Shown: piece by piece, positions 11,700 through 22,832 of the stretch
How the letters are laid out: every line of letters starts with the position of its first letter
Numbering within the stretch: position 1 is the first letter of the stretch
NCBI GenBank assembly: GCA_036365515.1
Contig: CM070877.1
Location: 65,546,522 to 65,610,521, forward strand
Reading direction: 5' to 3'
Source: Torymus aiolomorphi
Taxonomy: Eukaryota; Arthropoda; Insecta; Hymenoptera; Torymidae
DNA: 64,000 nt
Program-made: the position numbers and the translations under genes
The notes under the pieces: model-generated
Told to the model about the DNA's origin: nothing
What the model saw: the letters and a program-made list of their open reading frames with translations, nothing else
Databases searched by the model: none

Positions 11700-12245
11700 A
11701 AATTATAAATACCAAAATTAACGAATTTACCTATATCAGTTTCTTTTTTTTTTATATTTTCTTCTCAGTATTTATTTCTGAAAAAATAGATCAGAACCCT
11801 ACTGGTAGAAATCCAAAATATTTTATATCTAATAACTTGTATTTTAATTGTGGGCTTGCTACAAAATAGAAAGTTTTCTCGCCCACTTTCTAGTTTTCGC
11901 TGAAACCTTTTTTCTCCAATTATTAAGCCATTTGATAGATTGAAAAGTATAATGAGTTTTTTTAAGATAAATGCAAGCTTATTCTTAAATATTTAAAACC
12001 CTTAAAACTGATCAGTTTCTTTAGCCTGGAAATAGTCAGTAGAAGGCTTGCTGTTATGACGAGGACTGAAAGAGACAGACTCAGGCATAGAAATAAAATT
12101 TTGTTAAATTATTCATAGAATGAATTTTGTTTTTTACGTCAATCTATTAAATAGGTAAATAATGGTTGGAAAAGTGTTTCATCATAGTGATTAACAATCC
12201 AGTTTTACTGGTCATTATCTAACTTTTTAATCATATCATACATAT
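11700..12245. other. Intron sequence, no feature seen
   Basis: AT-rich and non-coding. It lies between the exon ending at 11695 and the left end of the long-TIR element. No repeat boundary or RNA gene was recognised. Confidence 0.5.
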
Positions 12246-12370
12246 GGGAGCGTCCAGCAGAAACGGGCCACCGAGCGCGCGCGGTGCCTTTTTTCGCGTA
12301 AAAGGCGCTCTGTTTAACTCGCTCATAATCGTATGCTGCGTCTTTGAAAAAAAAACCAAGGACCTATATC

Positions 12371-13380
12371 GATAGATTTTTTTCTGCTCTTTCCAATTGC
12401 GCCATTGTTTTTATTGCAAAACGCGTTCTTCCGGACGAAAACTCGAGTTGAATATTGAAAGCCATTTTTCTCAAAGTATATCATGTTTTTTTTTTTCAAA
12501 ATAAACTACACCATTGGAAAGTACAACTCTTAAGCTTCAAAACCCTATCTTGGAGAAGTTGGAGAACTAAAGGGTTTAAAAGTAACAACATGAAAAAGAC
12601 AGCGCCGAGGGTCCGTGCGAGCCCCTCGCGCCCGTGCGTACGGCACGTTTAAGTGCACGCTCTATTCAATTCGCTAATAATCGTGTACCAAGTCTCTGAA
12701 AAAAGAACTAAGGACATATATCGATAGATTTTTTTCTGCTCTTTCCAATTGCGCCATTGTTTTTATTGCAAAACGCGTTCTTCCGGACGAAAACTCGAGT
12801 TGAATATTGAAAGCCATTTTTCTCAAAGTATATCATGTTTTTTTTTTTCAAAATAAACTACACCATTGGAAAGTACAACTCTTAAGCTTCAAAACCCTAT
12901 CTTGGAGAAGTTGGAGAACTAAAGGGTTTAAAAGTAATAACATGAAAAAGACAGCGCCGAGGGTCCGTGCGAGCCCCTCGCGCCCGTGCGTACGGCACGT
13001 TTAAGTGCACGCTCTATTCAATTCGCTAATAATCGTGTACCAAGTCTCTGAAAAAAGAACTAAGGACATATATCGATAGATTTTTTCCTGCTCTTTCCAA
13101 TGGTGCTATTATTTTTATTCCGAAATGCTTCCTTCTAGTTGAAAATTCCATTTGAATGTTTAAACTCTATTTTTTCAATAAAATATCAGACTTATCTTCA
13201 AAATGAATTATATTCTTCAAAAGTACAAGTCTTAAACTATAAAATATTATATTTTTAAGTTGAAACATGAAAAGTTCAAAAATAGTAAGATCAAAAAGAC
13301 AGCGGCTGCCCGAACTTTTTACGCTATGCTCAAGGGCGGATTAATACACGCGATGAGCTATTTCGCCCTTTCTTTTTTGT
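12371..13380 (+). repeat. Subterminal tandem repeats of the long-TIR element (~352-bp unit)
   Basis: Two nearly identical 352-bp units (about 12371-12722 and 12723-13074) give the same short frame twice. A third, strongly diverged copy runs to ~13310 and shares the ACATGAAAA..GTT and AAAAAGACAGCG words. Each unit includes TATATCGATAGATTTTTT and a GC-rich ...CCGTGCGTACGGCACGTTTA hairpin. The right TIR has only one full unit, so the duplication is specific to the left end. Confidence 0.85.
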
Positions 13381-13401
13381 AAATATAAAATGTTTTGTAA
13401 C

Positions 13402-14055
13402 TTACAATGCCAATGCTAAAACACAATATTTAGGACGACATTCGGCAAATTTACTGAATCCTATTTTCGATCCAGGATACTGTTGCTTATATTTTAAATA
13501 TAGTTCTCGAAGATTGTATAAAACAAGCCGTTTCTGGATGTAACTTTTTGTGCCATCATCATTTTTTATACATTTGTTATCTTTATAGCCTGGCATAATT
13601 CTACTATTCTCATCACTTTCATAGAAGAGCTTTGCTTGATCTAAAGTATCACTTGATATTTTTCTATTTCCTCTGTTGTCATTTAATTGGGCTGGGTTAT
13701 CAAATAATTTACATTTCGATGAAAGTCGACGAGACAAGTTCGAAAATCTAGCTACTTTGCGAGTGCTCCAGTTTTTAGGAAGTAATTTCAAAAGTAATAT
13801 CTTTTCCATTTTTGTCAAATTTTGGTCATTCAACAATTTTTTCAAATTAAAAATAATTTCTTTAGAATCTTCTATTGAAATCTCACTCTCTTCTTCAATC
13901 TGAGCATTAGATTTTATTCGACAAGAATCGCATATTTTGTCTCTATCAGTTAAATGCGGATAACAAGCTCTAAGTTTATCGGAAACAAACCTAAGTTTCG
14001 ATGAATGCTTTATTTCATCAAATGGATTACAGCAACGATTTAAAATGTTAGACAT
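13402..14055 (-). pseudogene. Truncated transposase-like protein N-terminal region
   Basis: A 217-codon minus-strand frame starts MSNILNRCCNPFDEIKH. It contains an early C..C pair (ICDSCR, near residue 41), a basic segment and the run SRIMPGYKD...YIQKRLVLYNLREL..KYKQQYPGSKIGFSKFAE.RPKYC. I recognise this CNPF...ICxxCR...PG.KD...KR.L..NL.E...F....P..KIGFSKF...RP.(W/Y)CV pattern as a widespread animal transposon-associated protein family, but I cannot name the superfamily. A possible donor (ATT|GTAAGT) occurs at the end of the frame. Downstream only the TIR follows, so the catalytic C-terminal part is missing. It is probably non-functional and is the only remaining coding part of the 12246-24112 element. 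Confidence 0.65.
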
Positions 14056-14089
14056 TTTATTAAGCTTTTTTTTATTAAGGCAATAAGAC

Positions 14090-15429
14090 TGTTTGGGAAT
14101 TCAGTAATTTGAATTCCCGCGGTTATGCTCAGTTCGGTACGACTCACGGCGCTGCCACGGCGCGGCAGCACCTCGCGGCCTCTCGGCGGAACAGCCGAGA
14201 CACTACACTGATTCACAAGGTGAATTCGCGCTTTTTCGGTCTCTCTCGCTCTCTCACATGCAAATGTGAGAGAGATTGTGATTTGATTCGCGAAGTGAAT
14301 CGTGAAGGCCAAGAAGACGGAAGTGCTCACTCTTTGTAAAACTCAGTCTGCGACTGCTACTAAAACGGCAGCAGTTCTCTCCCCGACCCGGTATAGTCTA
14401 CAGTGTGCTCGCTGCGAGGCTGCATGGTGACTAGTATGGTGCCTCATACTCGGACTCTCGTCTCATTCAGCGGATCATCTCACACGGCAGCTCCTCATAC
14501 ATAGAGGCATTTTCTCACACGGCATCTACTCATACAAAGCGGCTCACTGTTCGGTAGTGAAGCGTGCTCGACACGAGGCCGCTCTCTCACTCTCTCAATG
14601 TACATACGGCGTGCTCGCAACGAGGCCGCATGGACTTTTACACGGCATACTCTCAGTCAGCTATATCTCTCACACGGAACTTCTCATACGGCAGTGCTTT
14701 CATACGGCAGTGCTTCTCACACGGCAGCTTCTGACATGGCATAATCTCACCGGCTCGCTGCCTCTAGCTAGCCATGAGGCAACCACTCTCGGTAACCGTT
14801 ACGCAAGACTCTTGGCGGTGCTCAGCTGGCTTTACCAACTCTCCTGTTTCACTGGCTCCTCTCACTGGGTACAACTCTTCTCGCTTGATATAACTCATCT
14901 GCGGTTACAACTCAATTGGCTTCATCTCTATGGACTGTGTGATTCAACCGGCTTCCTCATTCTTCTCCAAATTAATATAATTGCTATGAAGCTAAGGTAA
15001 ACTCACACACACACCTACACACAGCCATTTTGATGACTCAAGCAAGCAGTAATCTAATATGAAGTACTCTGCACATATAATTCTTGTCAAGTCTCAACCA
15101 CAAGAAATCAATAACATTCATTGTGTGTATTTATGCTAGCAGTAAACTCAACGGAATTTACTAATTCAAACTCAGCAATTCTCTGAAATCTCACTCACAT
15201 AGAAACACTCAAACATAATCTTTGTAACACTCATACACTCAAACATAAACTTGTAACACTCAGATACTCAACCAAGCTTTTGTAATATTCAACCAATTTA
15301 TGTAATAGAGTTAAGTTTATAGACAGTTTTATAATATACTGAAATTTAATTTATTAAAGTGTTTGGCTCTCAATTTATTTGTAAACACCCACAGCATGTC
15401 CTCATTAAAAATTATGGCATTCTCAAACA
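14090..15429. mobile_element. Solo LTR (1340 bp) with 5-bp target duplication
   Basis: Starts TGTTTGGGAATTC and ends GGCATTCTCAAACA, giving TG...CA ends with a short inverted repeat. The flanks are AAGAC at 14085-14089 and 15430-15434. A 5-bp duplication is typical of BEL/Pao and many Gypsy elements. The interior has a GC-rich start with a CACATGCAAATGTG palindrome, many CTCACACGGCA words and an AT-rich end. A second, diverged copy is at 33518-37657. The 14557-15000 frame is an accident of the CTCA-rich repeats. Confidence 0.9.
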
Positions 15430-15434
15430 AAGAC

Positions 15435-15546
15435 AAAGGGGCAAAGTAATAAGGCATGTGCATAAAGCACCTGGCTAGTGGGCGACGCAGGCCTCTATTT
15501 AAGCCCGCGGGGTGATGTTTTTCATTGAAGGTAGCGCGCTTGGTGC
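15435..15546. other. Internal sequence of the long-TIR element between two insertions
   Basis: A ~110-bp remnant between the solo LTR and the 8-kb LTR element. It ends GTGC (15543-15546), the left copy of the target duplication of the latter. Confidence 0.6.
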
Positions 15547-16249
15547 TGTTAAGTCCGGAAATAAGTGGAAATAAGTAGTAATTGGTTTTATGTAGGTTTA
15601 TTATATAAAATACAATAATTTATTACCAATACAATCTGCTGGCTTCTGGTAGATCGATGCGTTGTAATTTCAATTACAATTCTTGTCTATAACACTTGCT
15701 TTTATAAATTTACTATAAATAACTTATACTATCTGCTTACTAGACGAGTAAGGCTTACGATTACAATTTCAATAACTTATAAAATCTGCTTACTAGATGT
15801 GTAAGGCTTACGGTTTCAACTTCTCGATGTCGTAGAGGTACACGGAGTTCGCCAGGTTTCTTGTACGCTGTGACTGACTCGCGTGACACACATCACTTCT
15901 TTTATAATACAAAATAATTAGGTTAAAGATGAGCCCGGTGACGTATCGAATTCATCTTTTGACAACTTATGTATTACAAGTTTTCTGGGTCGTCGTACTT
16001 GCGAAATGCTGAGCATTGCAAAGTGTGGCCTTTCGACTACCGCGGAGTTCGATGGCTTGGATTCTAGCTCGACCGTATGTTAAAAACTGCATGCGTTATC
16101 TTCCTGAGTGAATGACTCTATACGTCACAAGGTCGCATAAGCAGAACGCTGCGTAGTATTAAGTTGCATTCTCGCTTTTATGTGTCAGAAAATATCTGAT
16201 ACTAATTATGCTTTTTCTTTAAAATGAGAATACGTCTCCGGACGTAACA
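15547..16249 (-). repeat. 3' LTR of the gag-only element
   Basis: On the plus strand it starts TGTTAAGTCCGGAAATAAG and ends CTCCGGACGTAACA. Read on the minus strand it begins TGTTACGTCCGGAG. The two ends are imperfect inverted repeats. It directly adjoins the polypurine tract at 16250-16260. Confidence 0.9.
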
Positions 16250-16260
16250 CCTCCCCCCTT
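16250..16260 (-). promoter_or_regulatory. Polypurine tract
   Basis: On the minus strand AAGGGGGGAGG immediately precedes the LTR start TGTTACG, the expected position for plus-strand priming. Just upstream is a stem-loop made by GTTGAAT / ATTCAAC (about 16266-16288). Confidence 0.8.
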
Positions 16261-16951
16261 AGACTGTTGAATGTCGTAGAGATTCAACAAATGTATCAGA
16301 GATTTTCTGTTACAGAATTTGATTTAATGATAAACATAATACTACGATTTATAATAGTAATAGTAATATTAGTAATAATAATTATAATAATAATAATAAT
16401 ACTCGTCAGTCTTGGATCGACATGAATTTCTCATAAATTATGGTTTAAACAATTAATACTTTGATTTACAAAATCATGACCATTGGTTATTTACATTCAT
16501 GGTTATCAAGTTTAAGTTATCTAAATTGTTAATTACTTTGGTGCGCATTGTTTAAATTGACAGTTGTATTTAGCGCATATTATTCTTGCTGGAACATAAA
16601 AATTGCTGTATTTGTATTTTGAAGAGTTCATTGAATTGGAGTGTCGCGAGGCCGTACAGTTAAAAGTGCATAGTTGTCGAAATATAAGATGGAAAGTTAA
16701 CTATAAATACAACAACGTCTTTCATGAAATGTTTTGAGAAATTTTTAAATAATTTCAATATGGTTCGTTTAAAATTCTGGTTCATTTCGTTCAAGAATGT
16801 TTACAATTTCCCTGTGTTGAAATTGTTTTCTCTATGCTAGTTGATACGTGGGTGTCAATAAATTTGCAATCACATAATTTTGTGGATCAAGAAATTACTG
16901 ATGAGAATATGAATATTAAATGTAATTTAGGGATACGTCACGGACGTAACA

Positions 16952-16962
16952 CCTCCCCCCTT
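16952..16962 (-). promoter_or_regulatory. Second copy of the polypurine tract
   Basis: The same AAGGGGGGAGG followed by TGTTACGTCC, with the same preceding stem-loop word pair, occurs ~702 bp inside the element. Only ~50 bp are duplicated recognisably; the sequence between the two copies does not look like an LTR. Confidence 0.7.
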
Positions 16963-17509
16963 AGACTGTTGAATATCGTAGAGATTCAACAATTATAGGA
17001 ATAGTTGAACCACCAGTAATTTCTTGTTACAAAAGGTTCAATAATACTAACAATTCAAATAATAAAAACAATAATAAAAATTCATATCATTAAATCCATA
17101 CTAAAAATTTATATATATAAACAATAACAAAAAAATAATAAAAATTCAGTAAATTTAAACAAAATTTCGTATCGTCTATAAATTTCTATAAAGTAAATCA
17201 TTTATTTTTGTTCCTAACACTAGACTACACTTAACCTACGGTTTTAATTTTATATAACAATTGGTTAATAAAACGTTACGTAATAAATATAGCATACGTT
17301 ATGCATTAGAATTTGTATAGAGATATATAATATCTTGTTTGAACATCGCATTTCGACAATTAAATTATTTTATTACGCTAATGTATAATAAATTTTGTTT
17401 TGCTGGTTTTACATAAATTAAAGTCATTGATTAACTGAGTTTAGAAATAATGTGTGTATTAAATAATTTTGTAATAAATAAAAGGTGAGGAGAAATATAG
17501 GGAATGATT
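16963..17509. other. AT-rich interior of the LTR element
   Basis: Non-coding, very AT-rich interior sequence between the second polypurine tract and the nested MITE. No pol-like frame was found. Confidence 0.6.
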
Positions 17510-17932
17510 GGGGGGGGTCCAAAGTTTAGACGATCCACTTTAGAATTGAAGTCAACTCTAGATGTTCTCCATTCCGACATAAGCTACTCCAGATTGTGCA
17601 AAATTTCGAAATTCTTAATTACGAAAATCATATTTTCGAATGTGACAATTCACCTACTGTCCAAAACATCGAATTTCATTTATAAAATTTTAATAGGGAT
17701 ATAATAAAGATATTACGAAATAAATCATTAGAAATATGTTACATTCGTTTTAAAATAGTATTGATGAAATTCGATGTTTTGGACAGTAGGTGAATTGTTA
17801 TATTCGAAAATATGATTTTCGTAATTTAGAATTTCGACATTTTGCACAATCTGCAGAAGCTTATGTCGGAATGGAGAACGTCTAGAGTTGACTTCAATTC
17901 TAAAGTGGATCGTCTAAACTTTGGACCCCCCC
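17510..17932. mobile_element. 423-bp palindromic MITE with perfect 8-bp target duplication
   Basis: The arms of ~190 bp are reverse complements, starting with a G8 run then GTCCAAAGTTTAGACGATCC and ending with the complement and a C7 run. The flanks are GAATGATT at 17502-17509 and 17933-17940. The 8-bp duplication suggests mobilisation by a hAT- or P-type transposase. It is inserted in the LTR element interior, hence younger than that element's formation at this site or carried with it. Confidence 0.92.
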
Positions 17933-17940
17933 GAATGATT

Positions 17941-19369
17941 CAAGTGATCATTCACTTCCCTCCCTGCTGAGATATTTGGCAAAAGATATATTATTTTTTC
18001 CTCTTTGTTTAAGTAGAATAACATTAAAGGGTTTTTGATATTATCATTATAAAAAAAAATATTTTTCAACCGTATACTGAGAAAAATTATAATTATTTCC
18101 AAAAGAAAAATTTAATTATATTGGTAAGTATTTTTGATAAAAAAGGAAGGTTAATAGGACGGAGTGATTTTTGTTAATTTTGACTTGTTATTGCTCTTAT
18201 GCATCATTGTATTACCTTTCTTTGAAAATCTCAGCCGTTTTAAAAGTTCATTTTAAAACTCAAGATTTTTTTCTGGCATGAGTAGCATTCACATATTTGC
18301 ATTAGAGAGTATGCAGTGCGTTAGAGTAGAAAATTGCTTTACTCAATACAGTGCCGAATAGTGTATCTTGTAGGATGATCATGTTAGTATATAATAAAAC
18401 TGATCACTTCCAATACATTATATTCGATTTAATCTTAGCAATGTGAGTACAGCTACCTAAATTCTTTCTTTCTTTTGTTCTTGAACTATTCATAAAATTT
18501 CTTTTATGAATGCGAAAAATTTTTGGAGGCAAATACAATCTGATTTTGCATAAAATTACAGTCAAATTTTTTTTATCTATGTTTGTTAGGGTTGCAAGGT
18601 TTAGGAATGGTTTTGTTTCGTTTTCTTTTGGATTAGTTCTATATTTTCTTATTCAAAGATAGATAGAATAATAAGTTATTAAATTGATCCCTGAAATGTT
18701 TTCTACCTTGTGACTAAATAATTAAATATTTCTATTATTTAATAACACATAATTTTTACAAATAAAACTTTTGCTTGTTTCATTAGCAAACAAAAACTGA
18801 GGTATTTTAATATGTAATCGCAATATTTTTGTTTGTTGTTGTTAAAAAAGAAAAGAACAATGTATATATTTTTTTAATTGTCAACGATGTTATTGTTAGT
18901 CGTAGCATTACTTCAAAAATCTTTCATGTATGAATCTTTTTGCTGTCTTCGTAAAAAATTTCTTAGAATTTCATTATTCAAACTTATATTATTCCGATCG
19001 CATTTTTATAAAATATTAACTTTCTTAGAAAATATAGTTGCTTTTCACAAAATTCTTACAAGTTGATACGAACAATTGTAGACAAACTGATAAGTGGTTA
19101 TAATTTTAAATTGTATATTTGGTAAAATCTGGATCACCTTATGGTTAGTTGACCAAGAAGTAGGATGGTTTTGCTTCAAATGGAAAAGTTGAGCTGCAAT
19201 TATAATTCTCTATTGCTGTATTAAATTTGGAAAAATAAGAAGAGATTATGATAGATGCTAATATTGAGTATGTTGTCCATATCCTAAAACAAAAATGTTA
19301 TGTTATTATTTGTTATAATATTGTCTTTGCTTAGTTTTCATAATTAGTTAAGATATTATTTTGTTCATT
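17941..19369. other. AT-rich interior of the LTR element, no pol frame
   Basis: This is where a pol gene would lie on the minus strand after gag. Only short, low-complexity frames are present. I see nothing resembling reverse transcriptase or integrase motifs. Confidence 0.6.
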
Positions 19370-20853
19370 TTAATAGCGTTGAAAATTCTTATTATGCTGA
19401 TCCTTTTGAAATTTATTAATATTTGGTTCTTTAATAGGCCATGTTTTGTCTCCCTTTTTAAACCTTTTTCTGATAGTAAATTTATTGTAGTAACCTTTAG
19501 ATTTTAATTTTAATTTTGTAATTTTTGATAATTCTTTTAAATATTTTTTATAATTAGATATCCATTTTAGTTTTCTGACGTTTTTATTAGATTTTACTTT
19601 GATAGGATAGTTAAAAACTAACTGCAATTGGTGTACTTTATTAGGATTTGTATTTAGATTGATTATTACGTTATGATCTTGATTACCCAAAGTTTCTTTT
19701 AGTTGATTTTTATTCTCAAGCTGTTCTCGGTGTTCTTGATTATGAAATATTTTTAGATGACTTTTATTCTCTAAATGTTTTTTTAGTTTTTGATTATCAA
19801 ACATATCTTTTGGTTGATTTTCATTTTCGAAAACTACTTTACTATTATTTAATAAGTTCTTTAGATTTTTTTTATCATTTAATAAAGACTCTTCTGAATG
19901 TATTGATGCTATATTCTCTTTTAACGAATTTTCAAGCGAGTTTTGTTGGAATTTAGTTTCCATTTGATCATCTTCGGAAAATGGTTCAGCTAAAGCAAAA
20001 GTTATGTCTAAAATGACTTTAAGATGATCATAAAAAGTTACTGTTTCCAACGAATTATTACCTTCTTTATTATTTTCATTCGAAATTTCATTCTTTTGGT
20101 TATTTATATTGGATTCATTAAAATCAATTACATTAATTTCATCACAATCCTCATGAGTTTTTAAATTAGATTCGTTGAAATTCATTTCTTCGTTAGTCTC
20201 ATAATTTTTTACAGTAGATTCAATAGAATCAATTAAATTTGTTTCCATAATTTCTTCAATTTCATGATTATTTTTGAAAATTTCGTTAAAGTCTATAAAA
20301 TTAATTTCATTAGTATTTCCATGATTTTTTATAATCATATTATTATCTTTTGGTTCATCAGTGATTTCATGTATTTTTATAAAAGGTAAGATAATTAAAT
20401 TGATTTCTTTATCATCATTAATTATTGTAGATTCCTCTATGATATTAGTTTCCTGTTTAATTTTATTTACTTTATTGTCTGTAATTAGTTCATTACCATT
20501 ATACCTTTCAATATTCGTTGTATTAACTTTGTTTTTCTGAATTTTTGATTCGTTAATTGTTTCTTTTGTAACATTATGGTATGATTCATCAGTATTAATA
20601 CTTGGATATTGTTTGATTTCCTCACATTCTTCAGTAGTATGATCTGGATTTTTACAAAGATCACAATGATTTCCCATTGCATTATATTGCATCATAAGAT
20701 TTTTAAGTTTTCTGCAGTTGTCGATGTCATGTCCAATTCTTTTGCAATAATCACATTGAATTCTTTTCCTATTTACTGTATTGGGTTGTTGATTATTAAA
20801 AATCGTGTTTCTTGGCTTGTAATTTTGTTCTTGAGTTTTGTTTTGAATCGGTT
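19370..20853 (-). CDS. Gag-like ORF, second part: two zinc knuckles and an Asn/Glu-rich tail
   Basis: The open minus-strand frame runs from about 20853 with no stop to 19370; the first ATG pair is at 20695. It begins with two CCHC knuckles (CDYCKRIGHDIDNC and CDLCKNPDHTTEEC), followed by ~400 residues rich in N, E, K, I and D with coiled-coil-like and QLENKNQLKE-type repeats, and a basic C-terminus. It overlaps the end of the upstream knuckle frame (20854-21516) in another phase. The two are probably one polypeptide separated by a single-base frameshift or by programmed frameshifting. No protease motif (DTG/DSG) is visible. Likely role: nucleic-acid-binding structural protein of the LTR element. 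Confidence 0.65.
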
Positions 20854-21516
20854 CTAATTTCTTGTAGTATTTGGTAATTGATGAATTTCTTTATTTTCTA
20901 AAATTTTGTAGTTTGTGCTATTTTGAGAATGAGCATTTCTTTCTGGGCAATACTTTGCTGTATGTCCGATTCTGTTGCAAATTTGACAAATTATTCTATT
21001 TCTTAAAATCGCACGCTTGCAATCTGATGAATCGTGGTCTTCTTCCTTACATAACGCGCACCACATTATTTTTTCGTTTATAGGGCAGTATTTTATCCAG
21101 TGCCCGAGTTTATTGCATTTCATACATACTGCTGACAGACAGTCTTTAGTTGAGTGACCCGTGCTTCCGCAATACTCACAATCAAGTTCATATTTCTTTA
21201 TAACAGGGCATTGAGTAGCTGCATGTCCGATCATTTGACAGTATTGGCAATAATCTTCATTTGTTTGGTTAAATGTACACTTCTCTACAGAATGTCCTCT
21301 GTGATTACAGAGTTTACAAAAAAGTTCTATTTTATTTTTAGCATTCTTGCAAAAATAAGATATATGATCTTTACTTTTACAATAAACACAAACTGCATTA
21401 GAGCAAAACAATGCTTCGTGATATTGATCTCGGCAAATTTGACAATGAAATACTTTAGTATAATAATGGTTTTGTTGTTTAAAATTATAAAATGTATTAG
21501 CTTGATTATTCATCAT
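20854..21516 (-). CDS. Gag-like protein with eight tandem CCHC zinc knuckles
   Basis: A 220-residue frame begins MMNNQANTFYNFKQQ. It consists almost wholly of eight C-x2-C-x4-H-x4-C knuckles, among them CQICRDQYHEALFC, CKLCNHRGHSVEKC, CEYCGSTGHSTKDC and CQICNRIGHTAKYC, spaced by ~10-15 residues. Knuckles of this type bind single-stranded nucleic acid; ordinary retrotransposon gag proteins have one to three, while cellular CNBP-type proteins have about seven. It is located in the LTR element just downstream of the 5' LTR and leader, as gag should be. No capsid-like domain is visible. It ends at a TAG where the adjoining frame with two more knuckles continues. Confidence 0.8.
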   Translation of the reverse strand: MMNNQANTFYNFKQQNHYYTKVFHCQICRDQYHEALFCSNAVCVYCKSKDHISYFCKNAKNKIELFCKLCNHRGHSVEKCTFNQTNEDYCQYCQMIGHAATQCPVIKKYELDCEYCGSTGHSTKDCLSAVCMKCNKLGHWIKYCPINEKIMWCALCKEEDHDSSDCKRAILRNRIICQICNRIGHTAKYCPERNAHSQNSTNYKILENKEIHQLPNTTRN

Positions 21517-22720
21517 GGTTTTTTCATTTTATTAAATGTTCGTAATTATTATTGTAGTTTATTTTTGAATTTATCTTTTATTTTGTTTATTATTGTCTTA
21601 CCTTCATTTTCTCGTTTGAGTATTGTTTATTTTTTATATTATAATATTTAAATATTTTTCATTTTCTTATTTTATTATATTCCCTTTTGCAATGTAATAT
21701 TTTATTGTAATCTTTTTTTTTGTATGATTCTTCATTATAATATTCTTACTTTTATTGTAATACTTTTCGTTTGTTTAGTTATTTTTTATTATTATTTTGA
21801 TTTCCTTATTTTGATAAAAAATGACTTGATTATTTTATACACTGATTATATCTCTCATATGTTTTCTATTTTGTATTGTGTAAATTCTCTATTATTTATT
21901 TCCTTTATTTATTTCTCTTCATTCGTTTCTTATGTTTTGTTCTTTATTCTTTTTATTTATGTATCAGTATACTTAATATTTCTTTTTAAATATCTTTTAT
22001 TATTAGTTCAACTATATATTTTTTTGTGTATTATTTATTTGGCAATTTATTTATTTATTTGCCAATTTTATATCTCTATTCTTAATGTTTTTCGTGTAAT
22101 TTGATTTCTGATATTCTTATTTCTTGTTTATGTATAATATTTATCCATTCAATGATCATTATTTTGTATTATTATTTCATTTTTCTCCTTCGTGTTGGAT
22201 TTGTTTTATATATTTCAATTTCTTTTTATTTATTTATTCATTTGTTTATTTTTTTTTCACTAATATTTTAGTTATTTGTTTTTACTGACATTATTTAATT
22301 ATTTGTTTCTTAATGTTTCCCTATATGAATTTTTCGCTTTAAATTTCTTGTTTGTTAAATATATTTGCGTGATGCTATTTACTTATATATTTTGATTTAT
22401 TTTGATTTTATCTTTATGTGAAATCTTTTTTTTTTATATTCGTTTACGTTATTTGTATTTGGGTTATCCTTTCTGCTTTCCCTATTTCTATAACATCGTC
22501 TATTTTCCCTTTTTCTTATTTATCTGTTAATATGTTAGTAATCTGGACGAGCCATACACGTTCATCTTCAGAAGTTTAAACGATCATGCTACAATGATCC
22601 TCTCAACTTCTTACTGCAAAACGAGAAGCTCGGAAGTAGTTAGTAGTGATATGTTTAGTAATTTTCAAATACTACTCGTTTCCTCTCATTCCAGTCTTAT
22701 TTTTTCGTATAAATCTAGTG
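21517..22720. other. Leader region of the LTR element
   Basis: Strongly T-rich on the plus strand (A-rich in the sense transcript). The plus-strand frame at 21724-22104 is a hydrophobic low-complexity artefact. No RNA structure or gene was recognised. Confidence 0.6.
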
Positions 22721-22832
22721 AACTTACGTTCGATTCGTACCGGAACCACTGTTACGTTCCGAAAAATAGTTATTTTTATTCTTTTATTTTAAACAGTCTA
22801 GTGAATTAATGTTCGATTCGTACCGGAACCAC
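22721..22832 (-). promoter_or_regulatory. Primer-binding-site-like sequence next to the 5' LTR, duplicated
   Basis: On the plus strand GTTCGATTCGTACCGGAACC abuts the LTR end (22811-22830) and occurs again ~80 bp further inside (about 22731-22750). GTTCGATTC is a typical tRNA T-loop word. The sense strand therefore reads TGGTTCCGG.. one base after the LTR, the form of a tRNA-complementary primer site. I do not assign a tRNA. The two copies share ~45 bp of flanking sequence. Confidence 0.6.

Noticed and set aside
12455..13004. Two identical 65-residue frames
   Set aside because: They are simply the two copies of the 352-bp subterminal repeat, and the frame is not open in the third copy.
14557..15000. 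147-codon plus-strand frame
   Set aside because: Lies within the solo LTR in CTCAC-rich repeats; not conserved in the related LTR at 33518-37657.
21724..22104. Hydrophobic plus-strand frame resembling a membrane protein
   Set aside because: Poly-T/A composition artefact on the antisense strand of the LTR element leader.
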